64,000 nucleotides of DNA from Herbaspirillum sp. 3R11 (GTDB lineage Bacteria > Pseudomonadota > Gammaproteobacteria > Burkholderiales > Burkholderiaceae_D). The position numbers and the translations under genes were made by a program. The notes beneath the pieces were generated by a model, which saw nothing but the letters and a program-made list of their open reading frames with translations, was not told where the DNA came from and ran no database searches. Every line of letters starts with the position of its first letter. Positions within the stretch are counted from its first letter, which is position 1. This document shows, one piece after another, positions 8,567 to 17,011 of the stretch. The stretch is taken from NCBI RefSeq assembly GCF_004563925.1, contig NZ_SPNJ01000001.1, forward strand, positions 992,001 through 1,056,000, read 5' to 3'.

Positions 8567-9235
8567 ATGCTGAAAATCAAGAACGTCAGCGCGCGCATCG
8601 CCGGCATCACCGTGCTGCGCCAGATCGAGACGGAGTTCCGCGCCGGCGGCCTGCTGGCCGTGGTGGGGCGCAACGGCGCCGGCAAGACCACCTTGCTGCG
8701 CGCCGTCATGGGCCTGATTCCGCTGCAGGAGGGGGTGATCGAGTTCGACGGCCGCGACCTGGCTGCGGTGCCGGCGCATGGCCGCGTCGCGCTCGGCATC
8801 GGCTATGCACCGGAAGACCGGGTGATGTTCCCGACCTTCACCGTGGAAGAAAACCTGCGCCTGCCGTGCGACGTGCTGGGCCTGTCCACTGCAGAAGTCG
8901 ACCGTCGCCTGGAGAAAGCCCTGACGGTGGTGCCGCAGCTCAAGGAAATGCTGCCGCGCTCGGGCGCTGCGCTGTCCGGCGGCCAGGGCAAGATCGCCGC
9001 ACTCGGCCGCGCGCTGATGGCCGGTACGCGCCTGGTGCTGCTGGACGAGCCGTTCCAGGGACTGGCGCCGGTGCTGGCGACACAGTACGGCGAATCGCTG
9101 CGCCGCCTGCGCGAGATCGACAGCGAAGTCTGCGTGGTGGTCACCGAATCCAACCGCAGCCTGCTGCGCGACCTGCCCGACGACACCCTCACATTGGAGC
9201 GCGGAGAGCTAACGCATGCCGCGCCCGTGCACTGA
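8567..9235 (+). CDS. Branched-chain-type ABC ATP-binding protein, LivF family
   Basis: The 222-residue protein is slightly short for LivF. It starts one base after the LivG stop. Walker A is GRNGAGKTT, the Q-loop region YAPEDRVMFP, the signature LSGGQGKIAALGRAL and Walker B LVLLDEPFQG. Where most LivF proteins read VEQN after Walker B, this one has VTESNRSLL, and the usual QQ after LSGGQ is GK. It is probably the second ATPase of the heterodimer. Its stop lies in the first unit of a 13-bp tandem repeat. Confidence 0.9.
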   Translation: MLKIKNVSARIAGITVLRQIETEFRAGGLLAVVGRNGAGKTTLLRAVMGLIPLQEGVIEFDGRDLAAVPAHGRVALGIGYAPEDRVMFPTFTVEENLRLPCDVLGLSTAEVDRRLEKALTVVPQLKEMLPRSGAALSGGQGKIAALGRALMAGTRLVLLDEPFQGLAPVLATQYGESLRRLREIDSEVCVVVTESNRSLLRDLPDDTLTLERGELTHAAPVH

Positions 9236-9270
9236 ACCGACAAGCTGAATCGAAAAGCTGAATCAAAAAT
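9232..9270 (+). repeat. Three tandem 13-bp units over a stop codon
   Basis: The units CTGAACCGACAAG, CTGAATCGAAAAG and CTGAATCAAAAAT lie at 9232, 9245 and 9258. The LivF stop is the TGA of unit one. The TGAs at 9233, 9246 and 9259 fall in all three plus-strand frames, as at 4349-4387, though the unit sequence differs. Confidence 0.85.
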
Positions 9271-9290
9271 TTAACCTACCGGAGACACAC

Positions 9291-10724
9291 ATGAAAACCA
9301 TACTGATAGACGGCCGCTGGCAAGCGGCTCAGGACGAACGCACCATCGACGTCATCGATCCCAGCAACGCCAAGGTGTTCAGCAGCATTTCGCGCGGCGG
9401 CGAAGCCGACGTCAAGCTGGCGGTGGACGCGGCACGCCGTGCGCTGAGCGGGCCATGGGGCAGGATGACCGCGACCGAGCGCGGTCGCCTGCTGCAGAAA
9501 CTGGGCGAACTGATCCTCGTCAACGCCGAAGAAATCGCCCAGCTGGAAGCGCGCGACACCGGTAAGCCGATCACCGTGGCGCGCAACGACGTCAAGGTAG
9601 TGGCGCGTTATTTCGAGTTCTACGGCACCGCCGCCGACAAGATTCACGGTGAAACCATTCCTTACCTGGAAGGCTACAACGTCAGCCTGGTGCGCGTGCC
9701 GCACGGCGTGACCGCGCACATCATCCCGTGGAATTATCCGGCGCAGATGTTCGGCCGTTCGCTGGCGCCAGCGCTGGCGATGGGCAACGCCACCGTGCTC
9801 AAGCCGTCGGAAGACGCTTGCCTGAGCGGCATCAAGATCGCCGAGCTGGCCATCGAAGCCGGCTTCCCGCCGGGCGCGCTGAACCTGGTCACCGGCTACG
9901 GCCATGAAGCTGGTGCCGCGCTCACCGCGCATCCCGGCATCGACTTCGCCACCTTCACCGGTTCGCCTGAAGTCGGTGTGATGGTGCAGGAAGCGACCGC
10001 GCGCAACCATGTTGCCTGCGTGCTGGAACTGGGCGGAAAGTCGCCGCAGATCGTGTTTGAAGATGTCGACTTCGACAAGGCGCTGCCGGTGATCGTCAAG
10101 GCCATCACGCAGAACGCCGGCCAAACCTGTTCGGCCGGCAGCCGCCTGCTGGTGCAGGAAAGCATCTACGACAAGTTCGTCGCGGCGGTGGCCGAGCGCT
10201 TCAAGGCGGTGACGGTCGGCACGCCCGAGATGGATCTCGATTGCGGCCCCATCGTCAACAAGAAGCAATACGATCGCGTGCGCAAGTTCATCAGCGAAGC
10301 GGTCGAATCGGGCGTGCCGCTGCTGGCCGAAGGCGCCTTCGGCAAGGATTTGCCGGCCGACGGTTATTTCGTCAAGCCGGCCTTCTTCGGCCGCGTGCCG
10401 CGCGATCACCGGCTGGCCTGCAAGGAAGTGTTCGGACCAGTGCTGTCGGCGATCCCGTTCAAGGACGAGGAAGACGCCATCGAGCTGGCCAACGCCACCG
10501 AGTTCGGTCTCGCCGCCGGCATCTGGACCGAGAACGGTGGACGCCAGGCGCGCGTCTCGCAGCGTGTGCTGAGTGGCCAGGTCTTCATCAACTGCTACGG
10601 CGCCGGCGGCGGCGTCGAATTGCCGTTCGGCGGCGTCAAGAAGAGTGGCCACGGCCGCGAGAAGGGCTTGCTGGCGCTGGAAGAAATGAGCACCACCAAG
10701 ACCGTCGTTCACTACTACAAATAA
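9291..10724 (+). CDS. NAD(P)-dependent aldehyde dehydrogenase
   Basis: The 477-residue cytoplasmic enzyme has the full ALDH set: the N-terminal oligomerisation strand ILIDGRWQAAQDERTIDVID, IIPWNYPAQM, the cofactor loop TGSPEVGVMVQ, the general base in LELGG (Glu246) and the catalytic Cys280 in GQTCSAGSR. ACKEVFGPVL and the LPFGGVKKSGHGRE end segment are also intact. It oxidises an aldehyde to the acid. GGAGACACAC precedes the ATG. With the SDR and alcohol dehydrogenase that follow it forms an alcohol-to-acid series; the substrate is not evident. Confidence 0.94.
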   Translation: MKTILIDGRWQAAQDERTIDVIDPSNAKVFSSISRGGEADVKLAVDAARRALSGPWGRMTATERGRLLQKLGELILVNAEEIAQLEARDTGKPITVARNDVKVVARYFEFYGTAADKIHGETIPYLEGYNVSLVRVPHGVTAHIIPWNYPAQMFGRSLAPALAMGNATVLKPSEDACLSGIKIAELAIEAGFPPGALNLVTGYGHEAGAALTAHPGIDFATFTGSPEVGVMVQEATARNHVACVLELGGKSPQIVFEDVDFDKALPVIVKAITQNAGQTCSAGSRLLVQESIYDKFVAAVAERFKAVTVGTPEMDLDCGPIVNKKQYDRVRKFISEAVESGVPLLAEGAFGKDLPADGYFVKPAFFGRVPRDHRLACKEVFGPVLSAIPFKDEEDAIELANATEFGLAAGIWTENGGRQARVSQRVLSGQVFINCYGAGGGVELPFGGVKKSGHGREKGLLALEEMSTTKTVVHYYK

Positions 10725-10732
10725 GGCGCGCC

Positions 10733-11503
10733 ATGACTCAGTTACTCGACAAGGTCGCCATCGTCACCGGCGCGGCGTCCGGCTTCGGCGCTGAAATCGC
10801 ACGCGCCTATGTACGCGAAGGCGCCAAGGTGGTGCTGGCGGACATCAATTACGACGGCGCGCAGTTGCTGGCGCATGAACTCGGCAGCGCGGCCAGCGCC
10901 GTGATCTGCGACGTCACCAGCGCGACCGACGTCAATGCCGCCGTCAAGCATTGCGTCGACCGTTTCGGCGTGCCCGACATCATCGTCAACAACGCCGGCA
11001 CCACGCATCGCAACCAGCCCATGCAGGATGTCGACGAGGCGACCTTCGACCGCATGTACGCGATCAACGTCAAGTCGATCTACCACATGACGCGCGCGGT
11101 GTTGCCGCTGATGCGTGAACGCAATGCGCAGCAGAAGGATCGCGGCGGTGTGATGCTCAATGTCGGCTCAGTGGCGGGCATCCGTCCGCGCCCCGGGCTG
11201 ACCTGGTACAACAGCTCCAAGGGCGCGGTCAACATGCTGTCGAAATCGATGGCGGTCGAACTGGCGCCGGATCGCATCCGCGTGCATGCGATCTGCCCGG
11301 TGATGGGTGCGACCGGCTTGCTTGAGCAGTTCATGGGCGTGCCCGACACGCCGGAGAACCGCGCGCGCTTCATCGCCACGATCCCGCTGGGACGCATGTG
11401 CGAAGGCGCCGACGTCGCCAATGTGGCCGTGTTCCTCGCCACTGACGCCTCGCATTTTTTGACCGGAATGGAAGTGCCGGTCGATGGTGGTCGTATCATC
11501 TGA
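10733..11503 (+). CDS. SDR family oxidoreductase
   Basis: The 256-residue classical short-chain dehydrogenase starts at the ATG 8 bases after the ALDH stop. It has the nucleotide-binding TGAASGFGAEIAR near residue 12, the NNAG motif (IIVNNAGTTHRN), the catalytic Ser in NVGSVAG near residue 145 and YNSSK as the YxxxK pair. An acidic residue at the end of strand 2 (VVLADINYDG) suggests NAD rather than NADP. It probably oxidises or reduces a hydroxy/keto intermediate in the block. Confidence 0.93.
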   Translation: MTQLLDKVAIVTGAASGFGAEIARAYVREGAKVVLADINYDGAQLLAHELGSAASAVICDVTSATDVNAAVKHCVDRFGVPDIIVNNAGTTHRNQPMQDVDEATFDRMYAINVKSIYHMTRAVLPLMRERNAQQKDRGGVMLNVGSVAGIRPRPGLTWYNSSKGAVNMLSKSMAVELAPDRIRVHAICPVMGATGLLEQFMGVPDTPENRARFIATIPLGRMCEGADVANVAVFLATDASHFLTGMEVPVDGGRII

Positions 11504-11530
11504 GGATTCATTCGAACCGGAGAAGACATC

Positions 11531-12655
11531 ATGAAGATTCAGGCAGCAGTATTGAGAGAAACAACCACCGTCGAACCTTTTGCCAGCAGCCGTCCCTTGC
11601 GCATTGAGGAGCTCGATCTCGACGCGCCCGGACCCGGCGAAGTACTGGTCAAGATGCGTGCCGCCGGCCTGTGCCACTCCGACTTGTCGGTGATCACCGG
11701 GGTACGTCCGCGGCCGGTGCCGATGGCGCTGGGCCATGAAGCTTCGGGCGAAGTACTCGAGGTCGGCGCCGGCGTCACCGACCTGCGACGCGGCGACCTC
11801 GTGGTGCTGGTGTTCGTGCCGAGCTGCGGTCATTGCCTGCCGTGCATGGAAGGCCGTCCCGCGCTATGCGAGCCGGGCGCCGAAACCAACACCAAGGGCC
11901 AACTGCTGTCGGGCGCATTGCGCCTGCGTGCGCAGAACAAGCCGGTCAATCATCACATGGGCGTGTCGGCCTTCGCCGACCATGCCGTGGTGTCGCGCCG
12001 CTCCTGCGTCAAGGTCGAGGCCGACATCGATCCGATTGAAGCCGCCTTGTTCGGCTGCGCGGTGCTGACCGGCGTCGGCGCTGCCGTCAATACGGCCGAG
12101 GTCAAGGCCGGCACCACCGCCGCCGTGCTCGGACTGGGCGGCGTCGGCTTGTGCGCCATGCTGGGCGCGCTGGCCTCGGGCGCACGCGAAGTGATCGCGG
12201 TCGATCTGCACGACAGCAAGCTGGCGCTGGCCAAATCGCTAGGCGCTACGGCCACCGTCAATGCACGCGACCCGGACGCAGTGGAAAAGGTCAGGGCGCT
12301 GACCAAGGGCGGCGTCGACTATGCCTTCGAAATGGCGGGCTCGGTGCAGGCCATGGAAGCCGCCTATCGCATGACGCGCCGCGGCGGCATGACGGTCACC
12401 GCGGGCTTGCCCGCGCCCGACCAGAAATGGGCCTTGCAGCAAGTCAGCCTGGTTGCGGAAGAGCGCACGGTCAAGGGCAGCTACATCGGCTCCTGCGTGC
12501 CGCTGCGCGACATCCCGCGTTACATCGGCCTGTATAAAAGCGGCCGCTTGCCGATCGACAAACTGATGGGGCAGCGGCTGGCATTGTCGGATATCAACAG
12601 CGGCTTCGACCGTCTGGCTTCAGGGGAAGGATTGCGCGATCTGATCGTTTTCTGA
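11531..12655 (+). CDS. Zinc-dependent alcohol dehydrogenase (MDR family)
   Basis: The 374-residue enzyme carries the catalytic zinc ligands (GLCHSDLSVI and GHEASGEVLEVG) and the four-Cys structural zinc lobe (CGHCLPCMEGRPALC). The Rossmann motif is LGLGGVGLCAMLG, followed by EVIAVDLHDSKL, whose Asp fits NAD preference. The length and layout match class III-like and benzyl/aryl alcohol dehydrogenases. It lies 27 bases after the SDR gene, with CCGGAGAAGACATC before the ATG. The product of this enzyme could feed the upstream aldehyde dehydrogenase. Confidence 0.93.
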   Translation: MKIQAAVLRETTTVEPFASSRPLRIEELDLDAPGPGEVLVKMRAAGLCHSDLSVITGVRPRPVPMALGHEASGEVLEVGAGVTDLRRGDLVVLVFVPSCGHCLPCMEGRPALCEPGAETNTKGQLLSGALRLRAQNKPVNHHMGVSAFADHAVVSRRSCVKVEADIDPIEAALFGCAVLTGVGAAVNTAEVKAGTTAAVLGLGGVGLCAMLGALASGAREVIAVDLHDSKLALAKSLGATATVNARDPDAVEKVRALTKGGVDYAFEMAGSVQAMEAAYRMTRRGGMTVTAGLPAPDQKWALQQVSLVAEERTVKGSYIGSCVPLRDIPRYIGLYKSGRLPIDKLMGQRLALSDINSGFDRLASGEGLRDLIVF

Positions 12656-12698
12656 TTGCTTTTTTGTTTTTGCAATGGCGTCACAAAGGAGACAAAGC

Positions 12699-13715
12699 AT
12701 GACCAAAAAACTATTCGCTGCGGCTACGACCGCAGCATTGCTGGCATTCGCACTGCAGGCAACACCGGCGCTGGCGCAGCAGACCATCGTCATCAAGTTC
12801 AGTCACGTGGTGGCCAACAACACGCCCAAGGGCAAGGGCGCGGAGCGGTTCAAGCAACTGGCCGAAGAACGCACCAAAGGGCGCGTGAAGGTCGAGGTCT
12901 ATCCGAACAGCCAGCTCTACAAGGACAAGGAAGAACTGGAAGCCTTGCAGCTCGGCGCGGTGCAGATGCTGGCGCCGTCGCTGGCCAAGTTCGGTCCGCT
13001 GGGCGTGAAGGAATATGAAGTCTTCGATCTGCCGTACATCTTCCCCAATCGCGCGGTGCTGGCGCGCATCACCGAAGGACCGATCGGCCAGAACCTGTTC
13101 AAGAAACTGGAAACCAAGGGCATCAAGGGCCTGGCCTACTGGGACAACGGCATGAAGGTGATGACCGCCAACAAGCCGCTGCACAAGGTCGACGATTTCC
13201 GAGGGATGAAGATGCGCATCCAGTCGTCCAAGGTGCTGGACGAGCAGTTCCGTGCGCTCAAGGCCAATCCGCAGGTACTGGCGTTCTCCGAGGTCTACCA
13301 GGCGATGCAGACCGGCGTGGTCGACGGCAGCGAAAATACACCCTCCAATATCTACTCGCAGAAAGTGCATGAAGTGCAATCGCAGCTGACCGTGTCAGAT
13401 CACGGCTACATCGGCTACGCGGTGATTGTGAACAAGAAATTCTGGGACAGCCTGCCGCCGGATGTGCGCGGCCAGCTCGAGTCGGCCATGAAGGATGCCA
13501 CCCGCTACGCCAACGCCATCGCCCAGCAAGAGAATGAAGACGCCTTGGCGGCGATCAAGGCTTCCGGCAAGACCAAGGTGTACTACCTGACCGACGCCGA
13601 AAAGGCCGAATGGCGCAAGGCCTTGCTGCCGGTGCACAAGACGATGGAGTCGCGCGTCGGCAAGGACCTGATCCAGGAAATCTACAAGGAGACCGCCAAT
13701 CTCGGCGCAAAGTAA
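12699..13715 (+). CDS. TRAP transporter substrate-binding protein, DctP family (no adjacent Q/M subunits)
   Basis: The start at ATG 12699 follows AAAGGAGACAAAGC and gives a clean signal peptide ending LQATPALAQQ. The roughly 338-residue mature-plus-signal length is typical for DctP. Family landmarks are IKFSHVVANNTPKGKGAERF, VEVYPNSQLYKDKEELEALQ, MKMRIQSSKVLDEQFRA and EVYQAMQTGVVDGSENTPSN, the ligand-contact Arg being in MRIQ. It should bind a C4-dicarboxylate or similar acid in the periplasm. No DctQ or DctM gene follows: a terminator comes next. It may use a distant TRAP permease. Confidence 0.92.
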   Translation: MTKKLFAAATTAALLAFALQATPALAQQTIVIKFSHVVANNTPKGKGAERFKQLAEERTKGRVKVEVYPNSQLYKDKEELEALQLGAVQMLAPSLAKFGPLGVKEYEVFDLPYIFPNRAVLARITEGPIGQNLFKKLETKGIKGLAYWDNGMKVMTANKPLHKVDDFRGMKMRIQSSKVLDEQFRALKANPQVLAFSEVYQAMQTGVVDGSENTPSNIYSQKVHEVQSQLTVSDHGYIGYAVIVNKKFWDSLPPDVRGQLESAMKDATRYANAIAQQENEDALAAIKASGKTKVYYLTDAEKAEWRKALLPVHKTMESRVGKDLIQEIYKETANLGAK

Positions 13716-13730
13716 TTCGCTGCAATATTA

Positions 13731-13764
13731 AAAAAGCCCGTCGGCGCAAACCGGCGGGCTTTTT
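13731..13764 (+). terminator. Rho-independent terminator
   Basis: Arms AAAAAGCCCGTCGG and CCGGCGGGCTTTTT pair with one G-T, around a CGCAAA-type loop, followed by a T run. It closes the catabolic block and also suits the convergent aldo/keto reductase gene. Confidence 0.88.
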
Positions 13765-13786
13765 GTTTGGGACGCTGAATCGGAAC

Positions 13787-14836
13787 TCAGGGCGCCGGAT
13801 TCGGCTGCATCTTGTGGATCGCGTCGATCTGCTCGACGATTTCCGGCGACAGTTGCACCGACAGGCTGTCGATGTTGCTGCGCAGCTGTTCCAGCGTGGT
13901 GGCGCCGATGATGTTCGACGTCACGAACGGGCGGCTGTTGACATAGGCCAGCGCCAGTTGCGCCGGATCGATGCCGTGCTTGCGGGCGAGTGCAACATAG
14001 GCCTTGGCGGCCGATTCGGCTTGCGGGTTGGTGTAGCGGGCGAAGCGTTCGAATAAAGTCAGACGACCGCCGGCAGGGCGAGCACCGTTCTCATATTTTC
14101 CGGACAGCACGCCGAAGGCCAGCGGCGAATAGGCCAGCAGGCCGACTTGCTCGCGGTGGGCGAATTCAGCGAGGTTGATTTCGAAATTGCGATTCAGCAA
14201 ATTGTAAGGATTCTGGATCGTCACGATGCGTTCGAGATCGAACTTCTCGGCCGCGCGCAGGAACTGCGCCACGCCCCACGAGGTTTCATTCGACAAGCCG
14301 ATGTGACGGATTTTGCCGGCCTTGACGAACTCGGACAGGATGCTCAGCGTCTCGTCGATAGGGACGGTATCTTCATCGGCGACGTGTGCGTAATTGAGCT
14401 GCCCGAAGCTGTTGACGCTGCGATCCGGCCAGTGCAATTGATACAGGTCGACGTGATCGAGCTGCAGGCGTTCGAGGCTGCCGTTAAGCGCCTCGGTCAG
14501 TCCCTTGCGGTCGAAGTTGTTGATGCCGCCGCGCACGTGGCGCGGGTTGTGCGGCTTGCGGGCAGGGCCGGTGGCCTTGGTGGCGATCAGCAACTGGTCG
14601 CGTTTGCCGGACTTCTTGAGCCAGGTGCCGAGGTAGCGTTCGCTCAGGCCTTGCGTTTCCGCCTTGGGCGGCACCGGATACATTTCGGCGACGTCGATCA
14701 GGTTGATGCCGCGTTCGGTGGCGTAGTCGAGCTGTGCGTGCGCTTCAGCTTCGGTGTTCTGTTCACCCCAGGTCATGGTGCCGAGTGTGATCAGGCTGAC
14801 GTTGATGTTGGTGCGGCCAAGTGGGCGGTATTGCAT
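13787..14836 (-). CDS. tas: NADP(H)-dependent aldo/keto reductase, Tas family
   Basis: I take the start at 14836 (MQYRPLGRTNINV), preceded on this strand by AAAGGATTCATAC; a longer open frame upstream is not needed. The 349-residue protein strongly resembles E. coli Tas: GTMTWGEQNTEAEAHAQLDY, INLIDVAEMYPVPP, VDLYQLHWPDR and VTIQNPYNLLNR. Catalytic Asp, Tyr, Lys and His of the aldo/keto reductase fold are in DVAEMY, ATKATG and LHWP. The physiological substrate of Tas is not settled. It stands alone, divergent from the MFS gene. Confidence 0.92.
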   Translation of the reverse strand: MQYRPLGRTNINVSLITLGTMTWGEQNTEAEAHAQLDYATERGINLIDVAEMYPVPPKAETQGLSERYLGTWLKKSGKRDQLLIATKATGPARKPHNPRHVRGGINNFDRKGLTEALNGSLERLQLDHVDLYQLHWPDRSVNSFGQLNYAHVADEDTVPIDETLSILSEFVKAGKIRHIGLSNETSWGVAQFLRAAEKFDLERIVTIQNPYNLLNRNFEINLAEFAHREQVGLLAYSPLAFGVLSGKYENGARPAGGRLTLFERFARYTNPQAESAAKAYVALARKHGIDPAQLALAYVNSRPFVTSNIIGATTLEQLRSNIDSLSVQLSPEIVEQIDAIHKMQPNPAP

Positions 14837-14984
14837 GTATGAATCCTTTGGGAAAGCGCAGGAGCGCGAAAGACCAGGCAAACGCGAAAGACGGCGTGCG
14901 GGAAATGAAGTAGTATATCCGCGCGCTGCAATCCTCGCAGCACCCGCTTTCACGCACCATCCCGCACAAGAAAAATCCTCGCCA

Positions 14985-16220
14985 ATGACTTCCGCCATCG
15001 CGCCAGAACAGCTGTTACATCACCGCTCTTTCCGACTGTTCTGGCTCGCCAGCGTAGCCTCGACGATTGCACTGCAAATGCAGATCGTCGCCGTCGGCTG
15101 GCAGGTCTATCAACTCACGCATAGTCCGTTCGATCTCGGCATCGTCGGGCTGGTGCAATTCATTCCGTCGCTGTTTCTGGTGTTCGTGGTCGGCCATGTG
15201 GCGGACCGCCATGACCGTCGTCAAGTCGCGCGTTTCAGCATCCTGGTGGAGGCGATCGCCGCCGGTTTGCTGGCGGCGGGCAGCCTCGGCGGCTGGCTGA
15301 CCAAGGAAGCGATCTTCGCCATCGTGTTCGTGATCGGCGCCGGCCGCGCCTTCAGCAAGCCGACCATGTCGGCCATGCTGCCGACGCTGATACAACCTTC
15401 ATTGCTGCCGCGTGCGGTGGCAGGATCGGCATCGGCGACGCAGGTGGCGATCATCATCGGACCTGCCATCGGCGGTTTCCTGTATGTGGCCGGACCGTCG
15501 ACGGTGTACATCACCAGCTGCGTCCTGTTCGTGCTGTGCAGCGTGCTGGTGTCGATGATCAAGGTGGAAACGCCACCGAGCAAACGCGAGAACGCCACGC
15601 TCAAATCCGTGTTTGCCGGGATTGCCTACATTCGTAGCAAGCCGGCGATCTTCGGCGCCATTTCGCTCGATCTGTTTGCGGTGCTGCTGGGCGGCGCGAC
15701 GGCGCTGCTGCCGGTGTATGCGCACGACATCCTGCACACCAATTCGGTCGGACTCGGACTGCTGCGTTCGGCGCCGGCGGTGGGCGCCTTGTCGGTGGCG
15801 ATCTTCCTGGCGCGGAATCCGCTCAAGGGCCGCATCGGTCGCACCATGTTCATCGCGGTGGGGATTTTCGGCCTGGCGACAATCGCGTTCGGATTGTCGC
15901 AGTCCTTCGTGGTGTCGTTGCTGGCGCTGGTGGTGCTGGGCGCCTCGGACATGATCAGCGTGGTGGTGCGCTCGACCTTTGTGCAGCTGGAGACGCCCGA
16001 CGAAATGCGCGGCCGCGTGAGCGCGGTGAATTCCGTCTTCATCGGCACCTCGAACCAGCTTGGCGAATTCGAGTCCGGACTGACCGCCGCGTGGTTCGGC
16101 GCGGTGCCGGCGGTGTTGATCGGCGGCATCGGTACGCTGGTGGTGGTGGCGCTGTGGATCAGGCTGTTCCCGCAACTGTTCCATGTCGATCGTCTGGTGG
16201 ACAACACCAGCAAGAAATAG
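14985..16220 (+). CDS. MFS transporter, EntS-like (MFS_3) exporter
   Basis: The 411-residue protein has about 12 hydrophobic helices and the features of the EntS/MFS_3 branch: LLHHRSFRLFWLASVASTIA at the N-terminus, HVADRHDRRQVAR as the loop 2-3 motif A variant, and FVQLETPDEMRGRVSAVNSV late in the protein. Members export siderophores or small molecules across the inner membrane. The start at ATG 14985 matches the family N-terminus; the longer frame to 14754 overlaps the divergent gene and is rejected. No biosynthetic neighbour indicates a substrate. Confidence 0.88.
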   Translation: MTSAIAPEQLLHHRSFRLFWLASVASTIALQMQIVAVGWQVYQLTHSPFDLGIVGLVQFIPSLFLVFVVGHVADRHDRRQVARFSILVEAIAAGLLAAGSLGGWLTKEAIFAIVFVIGAGRAFSKPTMSAMLPTLIQPSLLPRAVAGSASATQVAIIIGPAIGGFLYVAGPSTVYITSCVLFVLCSVLVSMIKVETPPSKRENATLKSVFAGIAYIRSKPAIFGAISLDLFAVLLGGATALLPVYAHDILHTNSVGLGLLRSAPAVGALSVAIFLARNPLKGRIGRTMFIAVGIFGLATIAFGLSQSFVVSLLALVVLGASDMISVVVRSTFVQLETPDEMRGRVSAVNSVFIGTSNQLGEFESGLTAAWFGAVPAVLIGGIGTLVVVALWIRLFPQLFHVDRLVDNTSKK

Positions 16221-16286
16221 TCACGGAACAATCACGGAACAATCACGGAATAATCACGGAATAATCACGGAATAATCACAGAAACA
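16221..16286 (+). repeat. Six tandem 11-bp units directly after a stop codon
   Basis: Units at 16221 and 16232 read TCACGGAACAA; those at 16243, 16254 and 16265 read TCACGGAATAA; the sixth at 16276 is TCACAGAAACA. The array begins on the base after the MFS stop TAG. The TAA triplets at 16251, 16262 and 16273 fall in all three plus-strand frames. Confidence 0.9.
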
Positions 16287-16302
16287 TCACGCCATCGAGA
16301 CC

Positions 16303-16848
16303 CTAGTTGGCGAGACGGATCTTCACATGCGGCAGCGGCCCGTCCGCTTCCGAAAACACCACCGGGCAATTGACCACCAGATTGGTCTTTTCAATGCTCA
16401 CCTGGCCGGCTTCTTCAGCGGCCAGCACTTCTTCTTCCGACTTCAATATGCGCGGCTGCTTTCCGGTCAGCCACGTGACCTTGTGCACCTGCCACAGCGG
16501 TGAGTAGTTGAGATTGGCGTTGGACGCGCCGATGGGCGAGGGCAGTGACGGCAGCACGCCGCCTTGCTTGAAATTCGCGAATGCATAGATGCGCTCGACC
16601 GCACTTGGCTGGCCGGGCTGACGCGCTTGATTGATGGCGTTGGCCAGGCGCGGCACGTAGTTGGCGCCCATCTCGACGGCTGCCTTTTTGTCGGAGACGT
16701 CGGTGGTGACGTAGCGCACCACCTTGCCGTCGTACCAGCCGGAGACCAGCGGCAGTTCGACGATGTCGCCGGTGGCTTGCGCGTGTGCCTGTGAAAGTAC
16801 GAAGGCAGCAGCGACGAAGGAAAACGAACGCAGGAAATGTATGGTCAT
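16303..16848 (-). CDS. Exported protein of unknown function
   Basis: The 181-residue product has a signal peptide (short basic start, hydrophobic core FVAAAFVLSQ, probable cleavage after AHA near residue 23). The mature part contains VELPLVSGWYDGKVVRYVTT, ERIYAFANFKQGGVLPSLPS and WQVHKVTWL; one Cys only (VVNCPVVF). I do not recognise an enzymatic motif. The composition and strand-rich look suggest a small secreted beta-domain protein. It is not obviously in an operon: the convergent MFS gene is on one side and a terminator and the SBP5 gene on the other. Confidence 0.75.
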   Translation of the reverse strand: MTIHFLRSFSFVAAAFVLSQAHAQATGDIVELPLVSGWYDGKVVRYVTTDVSDKKAAVEMGANYVPRLANAINQARQPGQPSAVERIYAFANFKQGGVLPSLPSPIGASNANLNYSPLWQVHKVTWLTGKQPRILKSEEEVLAAEEAGQVSIEKTNLVVNCPVVFSEADGPLPHVKIRLAN

Positions 16849-16962
16849 GTTTTATCGATCATGGAAGAAGGCGGGACGCCGTACGTGAGTCGCGACGGAC
16901 TGGCGAAATATTACAACGACATCAACGATATTGACGATATCGACGACATGCGTCCGAAAAAG

Positions 16963-16998
16963 AAAAAAGGCCTGCGGGATAACCGGCAGGCCTTTTTT
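16963..16998. terminator. Rho-independent terminator for the SBP5 gene
   Basis: Perfect 13-bp arms AAAAAAGGCCTGC and GCAGGCCTTTTTT around a 10-base loop. The A/T tracts on both sides allow function in either direction; the minus-strand peptide-binding gene ends just beside it at 17012. Confidence 0.88.
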
Positions 16999-17011
16999 CA
17001 TCGTGACGTGC

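Noticed and set aside
16221-16286. CRISPR-like reading of the tandem repeat
   Set aside because: Units are 11 bases with no spacers and no cas genes nearby.
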